Positions 1 through 4,839 of a DNA stretch of 8,843 nt are shown here, one piece after another (position 1 is the first letter of the stretch; each line of letters starts with the position of its first letter). Source of the DNA: Clostridia bacterium (GTDB lineage Bacteria > Bacillota_A > Clostridia > Christensenellales > CAG-138). Under the pieces are notes generated by a model. The model did not search any database. It was not told the DNA's origin and was given only the letters and a program-made list of their open reading frames with translations. The stretch is from positions 1-8,843 of the forward strand of contig JAFUDD010000400.1 in the NCBI GenBank assembly GCA_017459315.1, read 5' to 3'. A program made the position numbers and the translations under genes.

Positions 1-463
1 ACCGCGCGATATGAATACGCTGCGCCTCGCCGCCCGAAATCTGGTGCGGCAGGTGTGCCAGAATATCCGGCGCAAGCCCCACAGCGGCAAGCTGCCGTTC
101 GATGAGCGCCGACGCCTCGGCCTTGGATTTGGCAAAGCCGTGATACCGGATCAGCTCCGAAAAGCCCGCGCCGAGCTTTTGCGACGGATCAAGCGCCGCG
201 TGCGGCTGCTGAAACACCATTTGTATGCGGGAGCCGCGCTTGCGGTCGTACGGCGTCTGCGCGGAAACGAGCAGCTGATCGTCAAGCCAAATCCCGCCCG
301 CGTCGGGGCGCAGCGTGCCGCAAAGCAGCTTGGCAAGCGTCGATTTCCCGATGCCGCTTGCGCCGTATAAGCCCACGACGGCATTGTCCGGGATCGTGAA
401 CGACACGTCCTCCAAAACGATCTGCCTTGCAAAAGCCTTTTTCAGATGCTTTCCTTCGATCAT
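1..463 (-). CDS. ABC transporter ATP-binding protein, OppF/DppF/NikE type (partial, C-terminus off the left edge)
   Basis: The 154 codons in the window encode the first part of a nucleotide-binding domain that powers import by a peptide/nickel-family ABC transporter at the inner face of the membrane. Visible motifs are Walker A GASGIGKST (residues 34-42), Q-loop FQQP (84-87) and the signature ISGGEAQR (142-149). Walker B, the H-loop and the C-terminus lie beyond base 1. The ATG at 463-461 overlaps the TGA (462-460) of the preceding ATPase gene as ATGA, so translation is probably coupled. Family knowledge: the D and F/E ATPases form a heterodimer below two permeases. Those permeases and a substrate-binding protein are not in the window and would be expected further left. 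Nickel as substrate is inferred from the neighbourhood; di- or oligopeptides are equally possible from this sequence alone. Confidence 0.93.
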   Translation of the reverse strand, partial: MIEGKHLKKAFARQIVLEDVSFTIPDNAVVGLYGASGIGKSTLAKLLCGTLRPDAGGIWLDDQLLVSAQTPYDRKRGSRIQMVFQQPHAALDPSQKLGAGFSELIRYHGFAKSKAEASALIERQLAAVGLAPDILAHLPHQISGGEAQRIHIAR

Positions 464-1374
464 AGCCTGCTGCACCAACATTCCCGGTCGCCGACCGCTA
501 TGCGGACCGGCTCGTTTTCACAAAAATCACCCGCCTTCGGACAGCGCGCATAAAACGGACACGGGCTGTTCCCGCTGCGCAGAACCGGCGTTTCGAGCAT
601 CCCGTTTTGCACAAGTGCGCCGATCAGCGCCTTGGTGTACGGATGCCACGGATAATCGAGCACGTTGTCGGTGGGACCGCGCTCGCACATCCTGCCGCGG
701 CACAGCACGGTCAGACCGGCGCAATGCCGCGCGACCGCTATATCGTGCGTGATGATCAGCTTGGCGGCGCGCGGAAACAGTCGATCCAGCAGCGCAAAGA
801 AGGCGTCGGTCGCCGCCTGATCGAGTCCGTTGGTCGGCTCGTCGGCGAGCAGCAGCTTCGGCGTTCCGATGGCAGCCAGCGCGATCGTGACGCGCTGTGC
901 CATGCCGCCTGAAAGCTCAAACGTGTATTTCGACAGAATTTCTTCCGGTTCGTCAAACCCGACGGCCCGCAGCAGCGCACGCGCCTTTTCGCTTCGCTTG
1001 GCAAGAGGGACGCGGTTTTTGCGCATCCCCTCCCACAGCTGCCGCCGCACGGTCATCGACGGGTTCAGACTTTCCGCGCCGCTTTGCGGGATGTAGACGA
1101 TCTCCGTCCCGATCAGCCGCCGGAGCCTGCGACCCTTTGGCAGCGGCGCGTCGCCGTACAGGATGCGTCCGCCGGATTGGTATACGTTGCGGGGCAGCAG
1201 CCGCAGGATCGACAGCGCGGTCATCGTCTTGCCGGAGCCGGTTTCTCCGATCAGCGCATGGCTTTCGCCCTCGGCAAGCGAAAGCGTCACGTTTTGCACA
1301 AGCGTCTTTTCCGCCCGCGCCAGCCGCGCCGCAATCGTGCCGGTATGCAGCTCCAAAATCAATTCACGTTCCAT
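460..1374 (-). CDS. ABC transporter ATP-binding protein, OppD/DppD/NikD type
   Basis: This is a complete 304-residue ATPase subunit of a peptide/nickel-type ABC importer. Motifs in order: Walker A GETGSGKT (43-50), Q-loop IPQSG (95-99), signature LSGGMAQR (154-161), Walker B LLLADEP (174-180) and H-loop ITHD (208-211). The C-terminus carries the extension typical of OppD/DppD-like proteins: an HPYT motif (244-247), then cysteines at 272, 278, 285, 299 and 301. In some family members such cysteines hold an Fe-S cluster; whether they do here is unknown. The ATG at 1374 overlaps the end of the methyltransferase gene by 16 bases with no obvious Shine-Dalgarno, which suggests translational coupling. 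The stop overlaps the start of the second ATPase (ATGA). The substrate is not readable from an ATPase. Nickel or a metal chelate is suggested by the upstream larC and regulator genes and by the leader RNA shared with the larC operon. Confidence 0.93.
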   Translation of the reverse strand: MERELILELHTGTIAARLARAEKTLVQNVTLSLAEGESHALIGETGSGKTMTALSILRLLPRNVYQSGGRILYGDAPLPKGRRLRRLIGTEIVYIPQSGAESLNPSMTVRRQLWEGMRKNRVPLAKRSEKARALLRAVGFDEPEEILSKYTFELSGGMAQRVTIALAAIGTPKLLLADEPTNGLDQAATDAFFALLDRLFPRAAKLIITHDIAVARHCAGLTVLCRGRMCERGPTDNVLDYPWHPYTKALIGALVQNGMLETPVLRSGNSPCPFYARCPKAGDFCENEPVRIAVGDRECWCSRL

Positions 1375-2189
1375 GTCAAAAGCGCATAGCGCATGCGGCT
1401 CTCGTCGTGCAGCACGCCGTTTTCGGCATGGCGTGCAAAGTAGTCGCGCACGTATGCCTCGGCGTCGCGTTCGTCCATGCCGAAAATGCCAAAGTAGACG
1501 GTATACTGCCGCAGGGCGGCATCCAAATCAAGATCGTGCCGGCTTGCAAACGCTTTGATAAAGACGCGCACGTTTCGTCCCCTCGCGGTCAATATCGTTT
1601 GATAGCGGTCGCCGTCGGTCAGCATGCCTGCGGGGCGCAGGTTCAGCTCCCGCAGCATCGCGCGGCGGTGCAGGTCATAGCTGCCCGGCAGCACGGTCAG
1701 AATGCAGCAGGCGCGGCGCGTCATGCGCTCCATCCGCCGGAGCTCGTCCACATTGCAGATCGCCGGGCACATCGAGGTGAACGTGATATCGAACATGCGA
1801 TCCATCTCAAACTGCTCCCAAAGGGCGCAAACGGGTTCGAGATTGTCGATATGCGCAGCTGCCGCGCGCTTTTGCATCACCGCGATTCCCGCCGGATTGA
1901 CCTCCAGCGCCGTCACAGACCGGCACTTTTTGGCAAACCGCAGCGTATAGTCGCCCGTGCCTGCGCCGATGTCGAGCAGCGTATCGTCCGGACGAAGGAT
2001 GCCGTTTTCGACCAGAACGGAAACAAATCCCACCGGGTCGGCGTCCGGATCGAACGGACGCTCCGCCGCTTGCTCGCAAAACAGCGTATAATACGGCAGC
2101 CACCGCTTGGCGCGCGCAATGCGTTCCTCCCGCGTGCCGTAGCGGTAGGCAGTTTCCCATGCCTGCTCGATCTCTGTCAGACTGCTCAA
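1359..2189 (-). CDS. Class I SAM-dependent methyltransferase heading the ABC ATPase operon
   Basis: A 276-residue protein with a Rossmann-type methyltransferase core. Motif I LLDIGAGTGDY lies at 71-81, followed by the acidic residue of motif II (TALEVNP) and a motif IV-like segment DITFTSMCPAI. The substrate is not known. I chose the TTG at 2189-2187 as start because AAGGAG (2202-2197) sits 7 bases upstream and because a promoter (2361-2333) and a leader terminator (2251-2218) lie between it and more distal in-frame starts. The reading frame stays open upstream to 2393, but that part would be untranscribed or leader sequence. A GTG at 2228 after AAGGAGG falls inside the terminator stem and is less likely. 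The gene leads an operon with two NikD/NikE-like ATPases. Methylation of a metal-binding small molecule, or of a substrate taken up by the transporter, is conceivable but is inference only. Confidence 0.85.
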   Translation of the reverse strand: MSSLTEIEQAWETAYRYGTREERIARAKRWLPYYTLFCEQAAERPFDPDADPVGFVSVLVENGILRPDDTLLDIGAGTGDYTLRFAKKCRSVTALEVNPAGIAVMQKRAAAAHIDNLEPVCALWEQFEMDRMFDITFTSMCPAICNVDELRRMERMTRRACCILTVLPGSYDLHRRAMLRELNLRPAGMLTDGDRYQTILTARGRNVRVFIKAFASRHDLDLDAALRQYTVYFGIFGMDERDAEAYVRDYFARHAENGVLHDESRMRYALLTWNVN

Positions 2190-2202
2190 ATCAAGGCTCC
2201 TT
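2189..2202 (-). promoter_or_regulatory. Shine-Dalgarno site that fixes a TTG start
   Basis: AAGGAG at 2202-2197, then 7 bases, then TTG at 2189-2187. The site follows the U-tract of the leader terminator by about 15 bases, so ribosome binding depends on transcription reading through that terminator. Confidence 0.75.
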
Positions 2203-2217
2203 CTTCGGGTACGGTAT

Positions 2218-2251
2218 AAAAAAGACACGCCCCTCCTTGGAGAGCCGCATC
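2218..2251 (-). terminator. Intrinsic terminator inside the methyltransferase leader (attenuator)
   Basis: The stem pairs 2251-2239 with 2236-2224: 12 of 13 positions pair, counting G.U, with a G2245.G2230 mismatch. The innermost pair probably opens to give a 4-base loop. T6 follows at 2223-2218. It lies between promoter and start codon, so it acts as a conditional attenuator and not as an operon end. Its 5' strand overlaps the 3' strand of the preceding hairpin P3. Confidence 0.8.
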
Positions 2252-2327
2252 CCTTCATGGCATACGCATATTCCCGGAATCCAAAATCTGCCCGCTTCAG
2301 CGGTGCGCGTTCGACTCCTGCCGAACA
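2218..2327 (-). promoter_or_regulatory. Structured 5' leader of the methyltransferase/ABC operon (candidate riboswitch, copy 2)
   Basis: This leader RNA is read on the minus strand. Hairpins in order: P1 TCGGC/GTCGA (2324-2320 with 2315-2311, loop AGGA); P2 CCGC/GCGG (2303-2300 with 2295-2292, loop TGAA); P2b ATTC/GAAT (2280-2277 with 2273-2270); P3 CGTATGCC/GGGATGCG (2266-2259 with 2253-2246, one G.G mismatch, loop ATGAA); then the terminator at 2251-2218. P3 and the terminator share bases 2251-2246, so they cannot form together. The same order, spacing and several exact words (CGAACGCG, GCTGAAGC, U6) recur in the leader of the S component/larC operon. It does not match TPP, FMN, cobalamin, SAM-I, T-box or NiCo consensus features as I remember them. 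Ligand unknown. Confidence 0.75.
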
Positions 2328-2332
2328 AGGGC

Positions 2333-2361
2333 AGTATAGCAGACCGCAGCCGGTTTGAGAA
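2333..2361 (-). promoter_or_regulatory. Sigma-A type promoter of the methyltransferase/ABC operon
   Basis: Extended -10 TGC TATACT (-10 at 2338-2333) with a weak -35 TTCTCA (2361-2356) at 17-base spacing. Predicted start of transcription is near 2326. A poor -35 with an extended -10 fits a promoter helped or controlled by a regulator; a G/C-tract dyad adjoins the -35. Confidence 0.65.
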
Positions 2362-2377
2362 GCCCCGTGGGGGGATA
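2362..2377 (-). promoter_or_regulatory. Candidate CsoR/RcnR/InrS-type operator
   Basis: The dyad CCCC GT GGGGGG (plus strand 2363-2374) is flanked by A/T bases on the G-tract side and directly abuts the -35 box. CsoR-family proteins bind operators built from G- or C-tracts in this kind of arrangement. A CsoR-family gene ends only about 65 bases upstream. Binding is inference. Confidence 0.4.
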
Positions 2378-2391
2378 GAGCGGGGGCGCAC

Positions 2392-2426
2392 AAAAAAGGA
2401 AGCCGCCCGATACCGGAACGGCTTCC
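2392..2426 (-). terminator. Intrinsic terminator after the CsoR-family gene
   Basis: The 8-bp perfect stem GGAAGCCG/CGGCTTCC (2426-2419 with 2405-2398) carries an inner CCG GTAT CGG hairpin and is followed by T6 (2397-2392). It starts 13 bases after the TAA stop and closes the S component-larC-regulator operon. Confidence 0.9.
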
Positions 2427-2438
2427 GCTATGATTGCC

Positions 2439-2747
2439 TTATTTCAGCAGCTTGTCGATCGCGTTTTCCAGTTCCGCAATCGCATCCTGATCGTTTTCCT
2501 CCACCGCATGCACAATGCAATGCTCAATGTGATCCTTCAGGATCACGCGGCTGATCGAGCCGAGCGCCGCGCGCACCGCGGCGAGCTGCACCAGTACCTC
2601 CGAGCAGTCGCGCCCGTCCTCGACCATCTTTTTGACCGATTCGAGGTGCCCGATCGCGCGGGACAGGCGGTTTTTGACCTCCTTGGTGTGCGCGTGGGAA
2701 TGGATATGCTTATGCCGCTCGGTCAGCGTCGTTTCGTTCTGCGCCAT
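2439..2747 (-). CDS. CsoR/RcnR-family metal-sensing repressor, InrS-like
   Basis: A 102-residue all-helical DUF156 (CsoR/RcnR/FrmR) protein of normal family length. The core has the usual RLSRAIGHLESVKKMVEDG start, with ligand residues C48, H73 and C77 (KDHIEHC). The C-to-H spacing of 25 and H-to-C spacing of 4 equal those of CsoR. Before the core is a histidine-rich tail (H12, H14, H16, H18, H20). From memory, the nickel sensor InrS uses His21, Cys53, His78 and Cys82. The 32-residue His-to-Cys distance falls here on H16. The set is therefore compatible with nickel sensing, although Cys-His-Cys alone would also fit Cu(I). It starts 2 bases after the larC stop and has GGAG in the end of larC. 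It may repress its own operon or the promoter at 2361-2333. Confidence 0.92.
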   Translation of the reverse strand: MAQNETTLTERHKHIHSHAHTKEVKNRLSRAIGHLESVKKMVEDGRDCSEVLVQLAAVRAALGSISRVILKDHIEHCIVHAVEENDQDAIAELENAIDKLLK

Positions 2748-2749
2748 GC

Positions 2750-3976
2750 TTACAGCTCCTGCATGAGCCTTGCCCGCGCTTCGGCAAGGGTCAGGCCGTT
2801 TTCCTTGGCGATCCGCGCAAGATCGTCATATTCGAGCTTTTGCCGCACCGCACCGTAGCCGGTCGAGCTTTTGATACGCACCGGGCCGAGGGAGGTGGAT
2901 TTCGTCTCCACGCGGCGGGACAGGATACAGCGGCGCGTTTCAACCTCGCGGACGCCGATGGTCGTCGTATGCCGGAAGATCGCGGCAACGACCGTCTCGC
3001 GCTTTGCGGGCGGGCAGATCACGCGGATTAGCGTCCCCGGCCGGTTTTTCTTCATGCCGATCGGGATCGTGAACACCTCGACCGCGCCCGCCTCAAAGAT
3101 GCGTTCACAGGCAAAGCCGATCTCCTCGGCGGTCATATCGTCCACGTTGACCGACAGCTCGCACATCGTATCGGTGTTCTCGCCGTCCGTCTGTCCGAGC
3201 ATCGCGCGGACGCAGTTCGCCACCGGGAATTCTTTATTGCCCATACCGTAGCCGATGGCTTCGGTTCGCATCACGGGCATTTTCCCGAACGACGTGACAA
3301 AGTGCTTCAGTAGCGCCGCGCCGGTCGGTGTGCAAAGCTCGCCTTGGATCGCGCCGCCGTAGATCGGCACGTCCTTTAGAATGTACGCCGTGGCGGGCGC
3401 AGGAACGGGCAGGATCCCGTGCGCACAGCGCACCGTACCGCTGCCGACATGGACGGGGGAGGCGACAACCTGCTCCGGGGCAAGCCGTTCCATCAGCAAA
3501 CACACCGCCGTCACGTCCGCAACGGCGTCGAGCGTGCCGACTTCGTGAAAATGAATCTCGTCGATCGGGCAGTTATGCACATGCGCCTCGGCCTCGGCGA
3601 TTTGCCGGTAGATCGCCAGCACATCGGTCTTTACCTTATCGGAAACGGCAAGGTCGTCCACGATATGCTCGATGGCGTGCAGCGAGCTGTGCGCATGGTG
3701 ATGTTCGTGATCGTGAGGATGCACGTGCTCGTCGTGGTGCGGATGGTCGTGCGCCTCCATTACATCAAATTCATCGACGCCGTTCACGCGCACGGCAATA
3801 TGCGTGCCGGTGATACCGCACTTTTGCGTCGGCACTTTTTCATAGACGACATGGGGAAGGCCGACGTCGTTCAGCTCAGCCACGAACGCGTCGGGATCGG
3901 GCAGCAGCTCCAGAAGCGCCGCAGTCAGCATATCGCCCGCCGCGCCCATGCCGCAGTCAAGGTACAGCGTTTTCAT
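2750..3976 (-). CDS. larC: Nickel pincer cofactor biosynthesis protein LarC (nickel insertion)
   Basis: A 408-residue LarC. Family knowledge: LarC is a cytoplasmic, CTP-dependent cyclometallase that inserts Ni into the pyridinium bis-thiocarboxylate nucleotide, the last step in making the nickel-pincer cofactor of lactate racemase LarA and relatives. Visible: the diagnostic N-terminus YLDCGMGAAGDM (5-16); a His/Asp-rich loop at 76-104 with 14 histidines; the HFHEVGTLDAVADV block; the CTPTGAALL block; and a C-terminal part with RIKSSTGYGAVRQKLEYDD. In Lactiplantibacillus plantarum larC needs a programmed frameshift between two parts; here it is one uninterrupted frame. The ATG overlaps the S-component stop (ATGA) and has AAGGAG 5 bases upstream. 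No larA, larB or larE is in the window. Confidence 0.96.
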   Translation of the reverse strand: MKTLYLDCGMGAAGDMLTAALLELLPDPDAFVAELNDVGLPHVVYEKVPTQKCGITGTHIAVRVNGVDEFDVMEAHDHPHHDEHVHPHDHEHHHAHSSLHAIEHIVDDLAVSDKVKTDVLAIYRQIAEAEAHVHNCPIDEIHFHEVGTLDAVADVTAVCLLMERLAPEQVVASPVHVGSGTVRCAHGILPVPAPATAYILKDVPIYGGAIQGELCTPTGAALLKHFVTSFGKMPVMRTEAIGYGMGNKEFPVANCVRAMLGQTDGENTDTMCELSVNVDDMTAEEIGFACERIFEAGAVEVFTIPIGMKKNRPGTLIRVICPPAKRETVVAAIFRHTTTIGVREVETRRCILSRRVETKSTSLGPVRIKSSTGYGAVRQKLEYDDLARIAKENGLTLAEARARLMQEL

Positions 3977-4518
3977 GCGTTCTCCTTCGGACGGTTCTCC
4001 ACCAGTCCCGCTTTTTCAAGGGCGAGCACGACAATCGGGATCAGCACGATATGCAGGATAATGCCAGGGATTGCGTTCAGCAGCGCGCCCGCAAGGAACA
4101 TTTCCATCGTAAACGCCGATCCCGCAAGGCCGAGCAGCAGCCATTTGACAAGCCCCCAAACAAGCCGCCCGGCGACCATCGCTGCAAGCAGCGCCGCATA
4201 GACGCTCCACGGCTTTCGGGGCAGCACGCGGTAAAGAAGGCCGGACACCGCGCCGTAGGTCGCAAGCTCAAATGCCATGCAGACCGCGTCCGGATAGAGC
4301 GCGGGCATGCCGAAGATAAACGAGCGCAGCACGGGCGCGATCGCGCCGACCGCAAGCCCCCACGGCCAGCCGCAGAGGAAGCCGCACAGCAGCACGGGAA
4401 TGTGCATCGGGCTCAGTGCCTTGCCGATCTGCGGGATCTGCCCGGTCAACAGCGGCAGCACCATGCACAGCGCCAGACACAGCGCCGCATAGACAAGTTT
4501 TTTCAGGTTTTGCTTCAT
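3973..4518 (-). CDS. ECF transporter S component, substrate unassigned
   Basis: A 181-residue, very hydrophobic protein with about five to six membrane segments (near 7-24, 38-60, 55-70, 82-98, 106-125, 140-168). This fits the size and layout of substrate-binding S components of energy-coupling factor vitamin/metal importers. TM1 contains A12xxxA16, the motif S components use to meet the EcfT scaffold. A notable segment is PMHIPVLLCGFLCG (37-50), followed by LRSFIFGMP (64-72). No EcfA or EcfT genes are nearby, so it would use a shared ECF module. The start ATG at 4518 has AAAGGA 9 bases upstream. It is first in the operon with larC, so it could bring in nickel, a nicotinate-type precursor or another cofactor part. 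It is not a CbiM/NikM, which begin with a short His-rich metal-binding N-terminus. Confidence 0.85.
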   Translation of the reverse strand: MKQNLKKLVYAALCLALCMVLPLLTGQIPQIGKALSPMHIPVLLCGFLCGWPWGLAVGAIAPVLRSFIFGMPALYPDAVCMAFELATYGAVSGLLYRVLPRKPWSVYAALLAAMVAGRLVWGLVKWLLLGLAGSAFTMEMFLAGALLNAIPGIILHIVLIPIVVLALEKAGLVENRPKENA

Positions 4519-4575
4519 TCGGAGGTTTCCTTTCTCTTTTCACGCGCAGGGAAGACCGCTTCGCTTGCGCCAACC

Positions 4576-4613
4576 AAAAAAGATACCGCGCCCGCTTTTG
4601 CGGACCCGATACC
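4576..4613 (-). terminator. Intrinsic terminator inside the S component leader (attenuator)
   Basis: The stem pairs 4613-4600 with 4595-4582: 13 of 14 positions pair, with a G4606.G4589 mismatch and loop AAAA. T6 follows at 4581-4576. The 6 pairs above the mismatch and the mismatch itself match the layout of the attenuator at 2251-2218. The start codon lies downstream, so this is a conditional terminator. Confidence 0.8.
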
Positions 4614-4685
4614 TTCCTGATATCGCTTTTCAATGTGAAATACAATTCAAGCGGCTTCAGCCGCGTTCGCCGGCTCGTGCCGACT
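4576..4685 (-). promoter_or_regulatory. Structured 5' leader of the S component/larC operon (candidate riboswitch, copy 1)
   Basis: Minus-strand leader RNA. Hairpins: P1 TCGGC/GCCGG (4683-4679 with 4674-4670, loop ACGA); P2 GCGGC/GCCGC (4664-4660 with 4655-4651, loop TGAA); P2b TTTCA/TGAAA (4640-4636 with 4632-4628); P3 CGATATC/GGTATCG (4625-4619 with 4613-4607, loop AGGAA); terminator 4613-4576. P3 and the terminator share 4613-4607, giving mutually exclusive antiterminator and terminator folds. From the -10 box to the last U is 115 bases, the same as in the methyltransferase leader. A further 57 bases lead to the start codon. Ligand and class are unknown. Confidence 0.78.
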
Positions 4686-4690
4686 GCAAT

Positions 4691-4719
4691 ATTATATAGG
4701 AACACACGGATAAAGTCAA
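4691..4719 (-). promoter_or_regulatory. Strong sigma-A promoter of the S component/larC operon
   Basis: TTGACT (4719-4714), 17 bases, TATAAT (4696-4691): a near-consensus promoter. Predicted start of transcription is near 4684, just before hairpin P1. Strong constitutive initiation fits control by attenuation in the leader. Confidence 0.9.
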
Positions 4720-4743
4720 TCCTTGCGTCATAATGGAATTGCA

Positions 4744-4762
4744 TTTCCCAAAAACAGGGAAA
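4744..4762. promoter_or_regulatory. Inverted repeat in the divergent intergenic region
   Basis: TTTCCC (4744-4749) and GGGAAA (4757-4762) are separated by 7 bases, upstream of both divergent promoters. It could be an operator or chance; no matching copy is seen elsewhere in the window. Confidence 0.3.
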
Positions 4763-4780
4763 AGATATTTCTGCTTTAAT

Positions 4781-4795
4781 GTTCCTTTAAGGAAC
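4781..4795. promoter_or_regulatory. Inverted repeat GTTCCTT-T-AAGGAAC, possible operator
   Basis: A perfect 7-bp dyad around a single central base. It sits directly upstream of the extended -10 element of the lipoprotein gene, where a repressor would block RNA polymerase. The binding protein is unknown. Confidence 0.4.
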
Positions 4796-4798
4796 GCG

Positions 4799-4807
4799 TG
4801 GTATGCT
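4799..4807 (+). promoter_or_regulatory. Possible extended -10 promoter of the lipoprotein gene
   Basis: TGG TATGCT fits an extended -10 (TGnTATnnT). No good -35 is present at 17 bases. It would start transcription near 4814, about 26 bases before the ATG at 4840. Confidence 0.3.
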
Positions 4808-4839
4808 TTAGCCATCTTAAACAGAAGGAAGGGATTTTC

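Noticed and set aside
897..2219. Plus-strand open frame of 440 codons opposite the ABC ATPase and methyltransferase
   Set aside because: It is antisense to two well-supported genes, with low-complexity Arg/Ala-rich composition and no ribosome site.
2270..2325. tRNA-like stretch on the plus strand with CAAAATC and GTTCGACTC words
   Set aside because: The T-stem has a mismatch, no matching 5' acceptor strand exists upstream, and no proper anticodon loop forms. The bases are the complement of the leader hairpins P1 and P2.
2190..2393. 68-codon N-terminal extension of the methyltransferase
   Set aside because: The region holds a promoter, the structured leader and its terminator. A good Shine-Dalgarno precedes the TTG at 2189.
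4576..4685. Assigning the leader to the NiCo (czcD) riboswitch or a T-box
   Set aside because: I see neither the four-way-junction conserved blocks of NiCo as I recall them nor the T-box GGTGGNACCGCG-type sequence. Class left open; an Rfam search would decide.
4268..4744. Minus-strand 158-codon frame covering the S component leader
   Set aside because: It begins upstream of the promoter and runs out of frame through the leader RNA and the S component gene, so it is a shadow.
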